Shown here: positions 10,626-19,879 of the stretch, in pieces
Position numbering within the stretch: position 1 is the first letter of the stretch
How the letters are laid out: every line of letters begins with the position of its first letter
NCBI RefSeq assembly: GCF_001424705.1
Contig: NZ_LMRA01000034.1
Location: 307,988-371,987, forward strand
Direction of reading: 5' to 3'
DNA from: Methylobacterium sp. Leaf465
Lineage (GTDB): Bacteria > Pseudomonadota > Alphaproteobacteria > Rhizobiales > Beijerinckiaceae
DNA: 64,000 nucleotides
Notes under the pieces: generated by a model
What the model saw: only the letters and a program-made list of their open reading frames with translations
Database searches by the model: none
Told to the model about the DNA's origin: nothing
Translations under genes and position numbers: made by a program

Positions 10626-12170
10626 TCAGGTCTCGGCCCGGGGCGTCGCATTCATCTCGGCCCAGTCGAACTCCTCCTCCAGCACGTAGTAGGCGTCGTC
10701 GCCGATCGTGCCGGAGCGGCGCAGGGCCAGCACCCGGTCGCGGGCCGCCTCGATGGCGCGCCGACGGGCGGCATCGGCGGGCAGCGCCTCGGAGGCGAAG
10801 CCCGTGTCGCGGGCCTCGGCCTGCTCCAGGGCGATGCGGAACTCCTCGCGCAAGGCCTCGGAGGGGGCATCCTCGGCATTCTCCAGGCTCTCTAGGGCGG
10901 CTCGGTAGGCTTCGGTGCGGCCGTGCCCGACCTCGCGCCCGACCGGGTCGTTGTCCTCCAACCCGAGCCGGCCGAGCAGGAGACGCAGGGTCAGGCCCTG
11001 GATCGTCAGCGTGCCGATGATGACGCAGAACGCGGTGAGCACGATGAGGTCGCGGTAAGGAAAGCCCGGATCGCCGTCGGGCAGGGCCAGGGCCGTGGCG
11101 ATGGTGACGATGCCCCGCATGCCCGCCCAGGACACCGCGATCCCGGCCGAGAGCCCGCGGTCGCGGGTCTCGGTCCCGTCGGCTCCCAGGCGGGCGAGGT
11201 GGGCCGTGGGCAGGACCCAGAGGAAGCGCACCACCACCACGGTGAGGAACACCGCCGCGCCGACCAGCGCGTAGGAGATCTGCTGCTCCCGGGTCAGGCG
11301 CTCCAGGATCGGGCCGATCTGCAGGCCGATCAGCACGAAGGCGAGGACGTTCAGCACGAACACCGCCGTGTCCCAGACCGCGTAGGAGACGATGCGGGTG
11401 CGCGGCGGGGTGTGGCCCGGCGCGATGCGCGCCACCGTGATGGCGAAGGTGACCACGGTGAGCACCCCGGACAGGTGCACGTGCTCCGCTCCGATCCAGA
11501 TTCCGAAGGCGGCCACGAACTGCAGGACGATGACGCTCGGCGCGTCGGTGGCCGGGCGCGTGGCGGCGCTGTAGAGGAGGGCGAGGACCGGCCCGGCGAC
11601 GAGGCTGCCGAGGATGCCCACGAGGAAGGCCGGGCCGATCTGGCTCACCGAGAAGGTGCCGGTGACCGCCGCCGTGACCCCGAGGCGGTAGATCATCAGC
11701 GAGCCCGCGTCGTTGAGGAGGCTTTCGCCGCGCAGGATCGTCGTGAGGCGGTGGGGCAGCGAGACGTGGCGCAGCACCGACAGCGCGGCCACGGCGTCGG
11801 GGGGCGCCACCACCGCGCCGAGCACGATGCAGGCCGCCCAGGGCATGTCCGGCACGAGCCACTTCACCACCACGGCCACGGCGGCCGTGGTCGCGACCAC
11901 CGCCCCGAAGGCGAGGCCGGCGATCGGGCGCCAGTGGGTGCGCAGGTCCCGCACCGAGGTGTCGTAGCCCGCATCGAGCAGGACGGGCGCCAGGAAGAGG
12001 GCCAGCGCCAGCTCCGGGTCGAGCACCAGGTTGGGCACGGCCGGGATGAAGGCGAGGCCGATGCCCCCAAGGGCCAGGAAGACGGGATAAGGGGCACCCA
12101 CCCGGCGGGCGAGCCCCGCCAGGAGCACGGCGCCGAGAAGGACGCCGACTGTCCATTGAAAAATCATCAT
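10626..12170 (-). CDS. Na+/H+ antiporter, CPA1 family
   Basis: Monovalent cation/proton antiporter, about 514 aa, with around 12 hydrophobic helices and a hydrophilic tail of about 120 residues. The conserved segments VVAPPDAVAALSVLRH and GESLLNDAGSLM (transport-site helices of CPA1 exchangers) are present, as is AGMRGIVTIATAL further on. It probably helps with pH and sodium homeostasis. Two ATGs in tandem at 12170 and 12167 precede the first helix. The frame extends to 12206 but those residues look non-native. It lies downstream of the OsmC-like gene on the same strand, separated by a 12-bp tandem repeat, and converges on the GAF kinase with 36 nt between stops. Confidence 0.9.
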   Translation of the reverse strand: MMIFQWTVGVLLGAVLLAGLARRVGAPYPVFLALGGIGLAFIPAVPNLVLDPELALALFLAPVLLDAGYDTSVRDLRTHWRPIAGLAFGAVVATTAAVAVVVKWLVPDMPWAACIVLGAVVAPPDAVAALSVLRHVSLPHRLTTILRGESLLNDAGSLMIYRLGVTAAVTGTFSVSQIGPAFLVGILGSLVAGPVLALLYSAATRPATDAPSVIVLQFVAAFGIWIGAEHVHLSGVLTVVTFAITVARIAPGHTPPRTRIVSYAVWDTAVFVLNVLAFVLIGLQIGPILERLTREQQISYALVGAAVFLTVVVVRFLWVLPTAHLARLGADGTETRDRGLSAGIAVSWAGMRGIVTIATALALPDGDPGFPYRDLIVLTAFCVIIGTLTIQGLTLRLLLGRLGLEDNDPVGREVGHGRTEAYRAALESLENAEDAPSEALREEFRIALEQAEARDTGFASEALPADAARRRAIEAARDRVLALRRSGTIGDDAYYVLEEEFDWAEMNATPRAET

Positions 12171-12210
12171 GTCGAGGGGAACGCGCCAGCATGGCCCCGG
12201 GATCATTCGC

Positions 12211-12254
12211 CCCGGCGCGAAACCCGGCGCGAAACCCGGCGCGAAACCCGGCGC
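12211..12254. repeat. 12-bp tandem repeat, about 3.7 copies
   Basis: The unit CCCGGCGCGAAA occurs at 12211, 12223 and 12235, with a partial fourth copy CCCGGCGC at 12247. It fills most of the gap between the OsmC-like stop (12261) and the antiporter start (12170). Copies are identical, which points to recent slippage. No coding role is apparent. Confidence 0.85.
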
Positions 12255-12260
12255 TGCCGG

Positions 12261-12770
12261 TCAGCCCTGCGCGAGGGTGACGGCCAGCTCCGGCTTGTGG
12301 TTCAGGGTCTGGAACACGACGCAGTAGCGCTCTGTCAGCTTGAGGAGCTGGTCGAGCTTGTCCGGGGGGGCGTCCGTGTCGAGGGCGAAGGTGAGGCGGA
12401 TCGCGCGGAAGCCCACGGGCGCCGCCTTGTCGACCCCGAGGGTGCCGCGGAAATCGAGGTCGCCCTCGGCGCTCACCGTGCCGGACCGGAGCGCGATGCC
12501 GATCGCGGTGGCCACCGCCTTCAGGGTCACGCCGGCGCAGGCCACCAGGGCTTCGAGCAGCATGTCGCCCGAGCAGAGCTCGGCGCCGGAGCCGCCGGTG
12601 GCCGGGTGCAGGCCTGCCACCGCGAGGGCGCGCCCGGTCTCGACCTTGCAAGCGATGGCCGTGTCGTCGAGGCTGCCCCGGGCCCGCAGGGTCACCACGG
12701 CCGAGTCCGGGGCGTTGCGGTAGCGGTCCTTGATCGGGGCCTGGAGCGAGCGCAGGGTATCGGCGTCCAT
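12261..12770 (-). CDS. OsmC/Ohr family protein
   Basis: OsmC-like protein of 169 aa. This family reduces organic hydroperoxides with a pair of redox cysteines. Here the cysteines lie in ELCSGDMLLEALVACAG, with the spacing of the family's second half. The ATG at 12770 has a good Shine-Dalgarno (GAAGGA) on the minus strand. The frame runs further upstream to 13067 but crosses the eipB start region and is not credible there. The residues are those of the OsmC subgroup rather than clearly Ohr; the substrate is unknown. Confidence 0.85.
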   Translation of the reverse strand: MDADTLRSLQAPIKDRYRNAPDSAVVTLRARGSLDDTAIACKVETGRALAVAGLHPATGGSGAELCSGDMLLEALVACAGVTLKAVATAIGIALRSGTVSAEGDLDFRGTLGVDKAAPVGFRAIRLTFALDTDAPPDKLDQLLKLTERYCVVFQTLNHKPELAVTLAQG

Positions 12771-12945
12771 GGGCGTTTCCTTCTCCCGTCTTCCGGTTCT
12801 TCTTCTCCGATCCGATCTAGGGCGCCCCGTCGGCGCGGCGAATGCGGACGGGGGGGACCGAGCCTCGCGCGGGCCCGCGGGGTGCCCTATCTGAGGGGCG
12901 TCGGCGGGGCCCCTGTCCTCCGGCCCCGTCCTGTCAGGAGAGTCC

Positions 12946-13821
12946 ATGCGTCGTCCCAGCGTGAGTGCAGCCGTCCCGAGGGCGCGGATGGCCGTCCCCG
13001 GCATCGCCGTCGGTCTCGTCCTGTTCGCGACCGGGGCAGGGGCCGCCGCGCCGATCACCCTCGCCAACCATCGGGCCGTCTACGATCTCTCCCTCGCCGA
13101 GAGCAGCGGCACGCGGGCGGTGGAGAGCGCGCGGGGGCGCATCGTCATCGATTTCACCGGGGATGCCTGCAAGGGCTACACGATGCAGACCCGCCAGGTG
13201 ACCGTTCTGGAGAGTGGCGAGACCGGCAGCCGCACCTCGGACCTGCGCAACAGCACGTTCGAGAGCGGGGACGGGCGCAGCTACCGCTTCAAGACCAGCA
13301 CGGTACTCAACGGCACTCCCGGCCAGGCTGTGGACGGCACCGCCGAATCGAGTTCCGACCTCCTGAAGGTCAAGCTGAAGGAGCCCAAGCGCGACCAGTT
13401 CCAGGATGCGGGCGAGGTCCTCTTCCCCACGGTGCACATGCGGCGCCTGATCCAGGCGGCCCGCGACGGGCAGAGCACCGTCTCCGTCAAGGTCTTCGAC
13501 GGCTCCGACGATGGGCGCAAGGTTTACGACACCCTCGCGGTCATCGGCCGTCAGGTCCCGGCGCCGGCGGCCTCCGACAAGGCGGCCGAGCGCGACAAGC
13601 CCCTGCGGGAGGGGCCGATGGCGACCGTGCCGCGCTGGCCCGTCACCCTGAGCTATTACATTCCCGGCGAGGGCGAGCGCACGCCGATCTACGTCCTCAG
13701 CTTCGACCTCTACGAGAACGGCGTCAGCGGCGCGCTGCGGCTCAACTACGGCGAATTCGCGGTGGTCGGCGACCTCACCCGCCTCGACACCCTGGCGTCG
13801 AGCAGCGACTGCCATCCCTAG
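12946..13821 (+). CDS. eipB: EipB-family cell envelope integrity protein (DUF1849)
   Basis: Secreted 291-aa protein of the DUF1849/EipB family, which is confined to alphaproteobacteria and is needed for envelope integrity in Brucella. The N-terminus has a signal peptide (hydrophobic core around residues 15-30, cleavage near GAGAA). Two cysteines, C75 in GDACKG and C289 just before the stop, match the disulfide pair of the family. The phrase LTLSYYIPGEGERTPIY-like (about residues 230-250) and the C-terminal LNYGEFAVVGDLTRLD are family hallmarks. AGGAG at 12936-12940 precedes the ATG. It stands alone, divergent from the OsmC-like gene. Confidence 0.9.
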   Translation: MRRPSVSAAVPRARMAVPGIAVGLVLFATGAGAAAPITLANHRAVYDLSLAESSGTRAVESARGRIVIDFTGDACKGYTMQTRQVTVLESGETGSRTSDLRNSTFESGDGRSYRFKTSTVLNGTPGQAVDGTAESSSDLLKVKLKEPKRDQFQDAGEVLFPTVHMRRLIQAARDGQSTVSVKVFDGSDDGRKVYDTLAVIGRQVPAPAASDKAAERDKPLREGPMATVPRWPVTLSYYIPGEGERTPIYVLSFDLYENGVSGALRLNYGEFAVVGDLTRLDTLASSSDCHP

Positions 13822-14007
13822 CCCGTCCGACCGGGTGAGGGGCGGGTCCGCACCGATGCGGCGTGCGAGGATTCCGAGCAGGGCCTTCTGCACGGAAATC
13901 GTGCATGGCCGGCCTTCCCGGGCCCGGTTGGATCAAATTTTCGGCGTTCGGGTAAAGGAATGTCGGGGGGCGCCCCGTCTTATGGCCTCCGCAACCTCAG
14001 GATGGCC

Positions 14008-14583
14008 ATGGGCGAGACCCTCACAGCAACGCAGACGAGAGTGATCCTGCCTGCCCTCTGCTGGAATCGGTATCGTGCCGATTTCTACGCAGTCACCGCC
14101 GATCTCTCCGTCACGGGTCTTCGCTTTCGTTCGTCCGTCGTGCCGTCCCTGGGCGAGATCTTGTCCTGCAGCATCCGGCACGCGGGCGCGATGGAAGTCC
14201 AAGTCATCGAGGGCGGCAAGGAGCAGTTCGTCACCCGGGTGATCCGCGCCGAGGCTCCGCTGCCCGTCATCGTGCGTCGCCTGCTCGACCTCGCCGCCGA
14301 GCAGAACGGCGGCGAGGTGCCCCAGCGCGTCCATCCGCGCTTCGTGCCGGATTCGCCCGACATCCTCGTCACGATGTCCTGCGGCACCCGGATCCCGGGC
14401 CGCCTCCTCAACGTCTCGGCCTCGGGCGCGGCCGTGCGGATCGACATCCGCTTGGAGCCCGGCACGCAGATCACCCTGGGCCGAACGCCGGCCACGGTCG
14501 CGCGCTGCTTCGAGGACGGCATCGGCGCGGCGTTCCTCCAGCCCCTTCCGGCGAAGGATCTTGGGCCCCACGTCCTGTTGTGA
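14008..14583 (+). CDS. PilZ-domain protein, possibly two PilZ-like halves
   Basis: About 191 aa. The C-terminal half is a PilZ domain, with RVHPR (RxxxR) followed by NVSASGAAV ([D/N]xSxxG), the cyclic-di-GMP binding signature. The N-terminal half contains RYRADFYAVTADLSVTGLRF, which looks like a second, partly degenerate PilZ module (YcgR-like doublet). I chose the ATG at 14008 because AGGA at 13999-14002 gives a 5-nt spacing; 14002 and 13960 are alternatives. The next gene is a GGDEF-EAL protein, so maker, breaker and receptor of cyclic-di-GMP lie side by side. Confidence 0.82.
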   Translation: MGETLTATQTRVILPALCWNRYRADFYAVTADLSVTGLRFRSSVVPSLGEILSCSIRHAGAMEVQVIEGGKEQFVTRVIRAEAPLPVIVRRLLDLAAEQNGGEVPQRVHPRFVPDSPDILVTMSCGTRIPGRLLNVSASGAAVRIDIRLEPGTQITLGRTPATVARCFEDGIGAAFLQPLPAKDLGPHVLL

Positions 14584-14801
14584 CGCGCGATCTCTTCTCG
14601 TGACGCGGGAGTGCCTCCGGCCCGTCCGAGGCCGGTCCGGTTTCTGAGGCGATCAGGAGGGGGCGATCCGGGACGGGATAACCGGCGACGCAACCGCTGC
14701 GGGACCGCGCGAAAGGCTACAATTAAGTTTCTATCAAATGATCGGGACTAGCCTGTGGCCTCGCCCTCCAGTCGGAGACTTGACGATGCGGTACGCGGAC
14801 G

Positions 14802-17399
14802 ATGCGACCCCGATTCCGTCAAGTCCTGTCCGGTTGGGTCGATCCGGCAGGCCCCACTGCTGGCGATAACCTGAAGATCGCTCAGCTGATGCCGCGTCCA
14901 CCTGCCCCCGTCCTCGCCTGCCCCTCCCTCGCGTCCGGGCCGCTCGTCTCCCCCGCCGCCGGGGCGCGGGTGCGCGAGGCCACGTGGGGACGCCGGGCGG
15001 GTGATCGCGTTCGCGCCTCGGCACCGGGGAGCCCGGAGCCGGCGGCCGAGGGGGCGCCGTCCCGCGCCGCGAGCCTTCGGACCAATCGCTACGATCTGGA
15101 GGCCCGCGCCGGCCATCTCGACGAGGTGCTGCAATTCGCACCCTACCTGGCCTTGACCCATACGGTGGTCGTCGGTGCCGTGCTGCTGCTCTTCTGGAGC
15201 GAGGCGCACCGGACCTACCTGCTGATCCTGTTCGGCAGCGTCGCCGGTCCCATCACCCTCGCGGCGATCGGGGCGCGGCGCTACCGCCGGCGGCGCCTGG
15301 GGGAGCGCGACGTCGTCACCGGGCATCGGCTCGCCGCCCTGTTCTCGCTGATCCTGGGGCTGGCCTGGGCCAGCATGCCGCTGATGATCCTCCCCACCGC
15401 GGGCACCCAGGACCAGACCTTCGTGGTGGCCATCGGGGCCGGCCTGATGGCCACCACCTACACCTTCGGCTCGCTCGCGCATCTCGGCCTGGTCTACTCC
15501 GCGCCGATCGCCCTGGGCAGCCTCGCCGCCCTGTTCCTCGTCGGAGGGGCCGCCAACGGGTGGCTGGCGATGCTGATGGGCGTCTATTCGGCCTTCGTCG
15601 CCTTCACCGCCGGGCGGATGGGACGTCTCTCGGAACAGCGGATCATCGATCGCGTCCGGGTCGGCGAGCAGAACGAGACGATCAGCCTGCTGCTCCATGA
15701 CTTCGAGGCGAGCACCAGCGACTGGCTCTGGGAGACCGACCCGCTGGGACGCCTCCAGCACGTATCCGAGCGCATCGGCCAGGTGGCGGGCGAGGACCCG
15801 GCGATCCTGCACGAGGCGCCGTTCGCGGCGCTCTTTCTCGGCGTTCGCAAGCCCCGTCAGATGACCCCGGAGATCGCCGAGATCCTGGCCCTCGTCGCCG
15901 AGCGCAAGGCCTTTCGCGAGCGCGTCGTCGAGGTCACCATCGGCGGACTGACGCGCTGGTGGCGCCTCAGCGGCAGGCCCATCACCGACGGCGGTGAGAC
16001 CTTCCTGGGCTTTCGCGGGGTCGGTTCGGACATCACCGACACCCGCCAGTCCGAGGCGCGGATCGCCTATCTGGCGAGCTACGACCCGCTGACGGGCCTG
16101 GCCAACCGGACCCAGTTCCAGGACGTGGCGACCCAGCTCTGCGCCCGGGCGCAGACCGGGGGCGAGGCCTGCGCGCTGCTCTATCTCGACCTCGACGGCT
16201 TCAAGTTCGTCAACGACACCTTCGGCCATGCCCTCGGCGATGTCCTGCTGGTCCGGGTGGCCCAGCGCCTGACCGGCACGGTCCCGCCCCAGGGGCTGGT
16301 CTCGCGCCTCGGCGGCGACGAGTTCGCCATCCTTCTGCCCGGCGGCGACGAGGATGCCCTGACCGAACTGGCCCGGCGCCTCATCGCGGCCCTGAGCACA
16401 CCCTACACTCTCGACGGGGTTCAGGTGGAGATCGGCGCCAGCGTCGGCCTCGCCCTGGCGCCGCGCGATGCGCACAGCCCCGAAGGCCTCCTCAGCAAGG
16501 CCGATCTCGCCCTCTACCGGGCCAAGGCCACCGGCCGCGGCAAGGTCCGGGTGTTCTCGCCCGACCTCGAGGCGACGATGCGCCTGCGGCGCGAGCTCGA
16601 GGTCGATCTCAAGCGGGCGGTGGCGCAGGGCGAATTCAGCCTGCACTACCAGCCCCTGGTGGGTCTGGAGGACGGTCGGGTCCGTACCTTCGAGGCCCTG
16701 CTGCGCTGGACCCGCGGCGCCGGCGGCCCGGTCTCCCCCGCCGATTTCGTGCCCGTCGCCGAGGCCTCGGGCCTGATCACCGAGATCGGCCGCTGGGTCC
16801 TGATGCAGGCCTGCCGGGAGGCCGCGCGCTGGCCCGACGACATCCGGCTGGCGGTGAACCTCTCGCCGATCCAGTTCCGGAACACCGACCTCGTCGCCGA
16901 CGTGACCCAGGCGCTGGAGGCCAGCGGGCTGAGGCCGGAGCGCCTGGAGATCGAGGTCACCGAGTCGGTGTTCTTCGAGATGAACGCGACGACCATCGCC
17001 AACCTCAACGAGTTGCGCGCCCTGGGCATCCGCGTGGCGCTCGACGATTTCGGCACCGGCTACTCGTCGCTGAGCTACCTGATCCGGTTCCCGGTGGACA
17101 AGATCAAGATCGACCGCTCCTTCATCAAGGACATGGACAGCCGACCCGAATGCCTGGCGATCATCGAGGCGATCCTGACCCTCGCGCGCAAGCTCTCGAT
17201 CACCGTCACCGCGGAGGGCGTCGAGACGAGGGAGCAGGCGCAGATGCTCAGGGCGAGCCGCTGCGACGACATCCAGGGCTTCCTCTTCAGCCCGGCCCGA
17301 CCGGCCGACGAAATCCCCCACCTCATCGCATCCCTGCCGGTGCGCTTCGGCGAGATTTTCCCCCTCCTGCCCCTGATGTTCCGCCGGGCGCCGGCCTGA
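14802..17399 (+). CDS. Membrane diguanylate cyclase/phosphodiesterase (PAS-GGDEF-EAL)
   Basis: About 865 aa. The first ~90 residues are low-complexity, so a later start such as ATG 14889 is possible. Then come five or six membrane helices (about 120-270), a PAS-like segment around DWLWETDPLGRLQHVSE, a GGDEF domain beginning DPLTGLANRTQF with intact GGDEF at 504-508, and an EAL domain with EALLRW at 631-636, DDFGTGYSSLSYL and TAEGVE. Both active-site signatures look intact, so the protein may make or degrade cyclic-di-GMP. The upstream 200 nt contain an AT-rich patch near 14715-14745 that could hold a promoter. It converges on the amine oxidase with only 7 nt between stops. Confidence 0.92.
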   Translation: MRPRFRQVLSGWVDPAGPTAGDNLKIAQLMPRPPAPVLACPSLASGPLVSPAAGARVREATWGRRAGDRVRASAPGSPEPAAEGAPSRAASLRTNRYDLEARAGHLDEVLQFAPYLALTHTVVVGAVLLLFWSEAHRTYLLILFGSVAGPITLAAIGARRYRRRRLGERDVVTGHRLAALFSLILGLAWASMPLMILPTAGTQDQTFVVAIGAGLMATTYTFGSLAHLGLVYSAPIALGSLAALFLVGGAANGWLAMLMGVYSAFVAFTAGRMGRLSEQRIIDRVRVGEQNETISLLLHDFEASTSDWLWETDPLGRLQHVSERIGQVAGEDPAILHEAPFAALFLGVRKPRQMTPEIAEILALVAERKAFRERVVEVTIGGLTRWWRLSGRPITDGGETFLGFRGVGSDITDTRQSEARIAYLASYDPLTGLANRTQFQDVATQLCARAQTGGEACALLYLDLDGFKFVNDTFGHALGDVLLVRVAQRLTGTVPPQGLVSRLGGDEFAILLPGGDEDALTELARRLIAALSTPYTLDGVQVEIGASVGLALAPRDAHSPEGLLSKADLALYRAKATGRGKVRVFSPDLEATMRLRRELEVDLKRAVAQGEFSLHYQPLVGLEDGRVRTFEALLRWTRGAGGPVSPADFVPVAEASGLITEIGRWVLMQACREAARWPDDIRLAVNLSPIQFRNTDLVADVTQALEASGLRPERLEIEVTESVFFEMNATTIANLNELRALGIRVALDDFGTGYSSLSYLIRFPVDKIKIDRSFIKDMDSRPECLAIIEAILTLARKLSITVTAEGVETREQAQMLRASRCDDIQGFLFSPARPADEIPHLIASLPVRFGEIFPLLPLMFRRAPA

Positions 17400-17406
17400 G
17401 GCCGTC

Positions 17407-18711
17407 CTAAGCGCGCAGGCGCTCGGCCACCGCCGCGGCGGCCCGCGCGCCCTCCGCATAGGCGCCCCCCGCCGTGCCCCATTGCAGGCGCGACAAGGCC
17501 TCGCCGGCGAACCAGATCCGGTCCGCCACGGGCGCCTGCAGGCGGACCCGGGCATCGGCATGGCCCGGCGGCACCACGGCCCAGGATCCGCGCGCCCAGG
17601 GGTCGTGGCGCCACGCGCTCACCGCCGGGATGCTCAGGTCGTGCAGGGCGCGGGCGCCGACATGTGCGGCGAGCGTCGCCCGCACCAGGTGGCGGACCCC
17701 GTCCGGCCCGGCCCCACGGGCGTCGAGGGCGGCGGCCATCGGCGCATCGAGCTCGAAGAAGTGGAACGGCGTGCCGTCGATCCGGGTGAGGAGGCCCGGG
17801 CTCGCCTCGCGCCCGCCGACGAGGCTCGCGAGCCGGTCCGCCCCCCGGAATGGGCAGGAGGGCCAGTGCAGCACCGCATGCTCGTAGATGCCGGTGGCGA
17901 ATCCCGTGATCGCGTCCGCGACCTCCGGGGGAAGGACGGGGGTGAAGAGAGGCGCGGCCCGCAGCACCATGGTGGGTATCGTGACGATGACGGCCCGGGC
18001 CGCGAAGCTCCGGGATCCCGTGTGCACCCGTACGCCCGCGCCCGACCAGTCGATGCCGGTGACCGGCGTCCCAAGGGCGATGGGCAGCCCCTGGGCGAGG
18101 CGGGCGAGATAACCGCCGTAGCCCCCGGCGATGAAGCGGTTGTCGCCGTACTCCATGCTGGGAAAGTCCTGGAGCGAGACGCGGGCGAGGGACTGCCCGG
18201 AGACCAGGCCGTGGACGCGCTCGACCCGCCGGCCCCAGGGTCCGAGGCCCGGCGGCAGGGCGGTGGCCGCTGGCCGGTCCGGCCCGGCCCAGCCCGCCTG
18301 GGTGCTCATCGCCCGGTCGGCCACCGCGAAGGCACGGCCGAGGGCCGCCGCCTCCGCCGGCCGGCCGCGCCGGCGCCCGACCCAGAGATGGCTCTCCTGG
18401 GCCGCCATCCGCAGGGGCTCCCCCCGCTGGGTTGCGAGCCGCACCAGCGGGTTGATCGGCCCCGCATGCAGCCAGTGCCCGCCGAGGTCGACGGCGTGAC
18501 CCCGCAGGGAGACCGTGACGAGGCGCCCGCCGACCCGGTCGCGCGCCTCCAGGACCGCCACCCGGACGCCCAGGGCCGCGAGGCCGCGCGCCGCCGCGAC
18601 GCCGGCGGCGCCCGCCCCGACGACGATGACCTCCGGATCGTCGGGCAGGGGGGCCAGGCGCGGCGCGATGCTTGGGCGCCAGCGTTCGTGCTCGGGGCGG
18701 GACGTCCGCAT
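17407..18711 (-). CDS. Flavin amine oxidase family protein
   Basis: FAD-dependent oxidoreductase, 434 aa. The N-terminal dinucleotide fold VIVVGAGAAGVAAARGL (about residues 28-45) is followed by LEARDRVGGRL, typical of the monoamine oxidase/polyamine oxidase family. The C-terminal FAD-binding segment IWFAGEALSRLQWGTAGG is also characteristic. No signal peptide is obvious. The substrate cannot be told from sequence. The ATG at 18711 is the first in frame. Confidence 0.88.
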   Translation of the reverse strand: MRTSRPEHERWRPSIAPRLAPLPDDPEVIVVGAGAAGVAAARGLAALGVRVAVLEARDRVGGRLVTVSLRGHAVDLGGHWLHAGPINPLVRLATQRGEPLRMAAQESHLWVGRRRGRPAEAAALGRAFAVADRAMSTQAGWAGPDRPAATALPPGLGPWGRRVERVHGLVSGQSLARVSLQDFPSMEYGDNRFIAGGYGGYLARLAQGLPIALGTPVTGIDWSGAGVRVHTGSRSFAARAVIVTIPTMVLRAAPLFTPVLPPEVADAITGFATGIYEHAVLHWPSCPFRGADRLASLVGGREASPGLLTRIDGTPFHFFELDAPMAAALDARGAGPDGVRHLVRATLAAHVGARALHDLSIPAVSAWRHDPWARGSWAVVPPGHADARVRLQAPVADRIWFAGEALSRLQWGTAGGAYAEGARAAAAVAERLRA

Positions 18712-19003
18712 GGATGACGGTCTCGTTCCTGTCGGCGAAGGATGGCGATGGGCCTAGCAGAGGGCGGTGCCGGGCGACACCGTGCGACCGGTCGCACGCC
18801 GGTCACACGCCAGAAAACTCGGGCGTCCAGGGTCGGCGCCGCGAATCGCCCGTCCGCCGCCCGGCGGGACGGGTGGTGCAGCGATGGCCCGCACTTGCGC
18901 CTGCGCACGGCCATCGCCAGAACCTCGGGACACGGCGCGCGCGGGGGCGACGCAGGCCGGGACCTCACGAACGGATCGATCCACGACCACGGGATACCCA
19001 GGT

Positions 19004-19720
19004 ATGCTCATCCAGGCCGCCTTCGCCGCCGTCCGGCAGGTGTTCTCAGCCCCCTTGCGCGCGATCCTGTGGAAGTCCCTCGGGCTCACGGTGGGCATCC
19101 TCGTGCTCGTCTGGTTCGGACTGACGCGGGCGATCAACTGGTTCCTGTCCCAGCACCATCTCTCGGTGGATTATCCCTTCCTCGATACCCTGGCGGTGTT
19201 CTTCGCCGGGGCCGGCCTGTTCGTGGGCCTCGCCTACGTCATGCCGGCGGTGTCGATCCTGGTGGCGGGCTACTTCCTCGACGACGCGGCCGAGATCGTC
19301 GAGCGCACGGACTTTCCGGGCGAGCCGCCCGGCCTCGCCCTGCCCCTCGGCACCGCGATGTTCTACGCCGTCCGCTTCGCCGGCCTCGCCCTGCTGGTGA
19401 ACCTCGTGGCGCTGATCCTGTTCTTCGTGCCGGGGGTGAATCTCGTCGCGTTCTTCGGGGCCAATGCCTACCTGCTGTCGCGGGAGTATTTCGAGCTCGC
19501 CGCCGGACGCTTCCGGCCGATGGCGGAGGCCGGCGCCATGCGCCGCCACTACGGCGGCACCACGCTCCTCGCCGGCGTGCTGCTGGCCGGCCTGATGGTG
19601 GTGCCGGTGCTCAACCTCGTCACCCCGCTCTTCGGCATCGCCCTGATGGTGCATGTCCACAAGGGCCTCAGCCGGCGCACCCCGGTCGCTGGACCGCAGC
19701 CCCAGCCGCGCCTGCGCTGA
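19004..19720 (+). CDS. EI24-domain / CysZ-like membrane protein
   Basis: 238 aa with several long hydrophobic stretches (around residues 20-45, 65-95, 120-165 and 195-225), matching the EI24/CysZ family. E. coli CysZ is a sulfate channel, but many alphaproteobacterial members have no assigned role. The ATG at 19004 gives the start MLIQAAFAAVRQVFSAPL, the usual beginning of the family. The frame upstream to 18767 has unusual composition and is unlikely to be coding. No sulfur-assimilation gene is nearby. Confidence 0.85.
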   Translation: MLIQAAFAAVRQVFSAPLRAILWKSLGLTVGILVLVWFGLTRAINWFLSQHHLSVDYPFLDTLAVFFAGAGLFVGLAYVMPAVSILVAGYFLDDAAEIVERTDFPGEPPGLALPLGTAMFYAVRFAGLALLVNLVALILFFVPGVNLVAFFGANAYLLSREYFELAAGRFRPMAEAGAMRRHYGGTTLLAGVLLAGLMVVPVLNLVTPLFGIALMVHVHKGLSRRTPVAGPQPQPRLR

Positions 19721-19879
19721 GGCTCCCCCGGAGCTGCCGAGGGCCGAATTTCATCGTTCGGCCTCCCGTCTGGCCTGGAAGTGGTCTAGATACGCTGCAC
19801 CAGGCTCAAGGACCGGCGCCGATCCAAGCCCCGCAGGGGCCGGACCGGCGCGGGGGCCGCTTTTCGAGACGCACGAGCG

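Noticed and set aside
12946..13067. An extended N-terminus for the OsmC-like protein
   Set aside because: The extension overlaps eipB's coding start on the other strand, and a strong Shine-Dalgarno marks ATG 12770.
14748..17561. A 937-aa minus-strand frame opposite the GGDEF-EAL gene
   Set aside because: The plus-strand protein has intact GGDEF and EAL motifs; the antisense product matches nothing.
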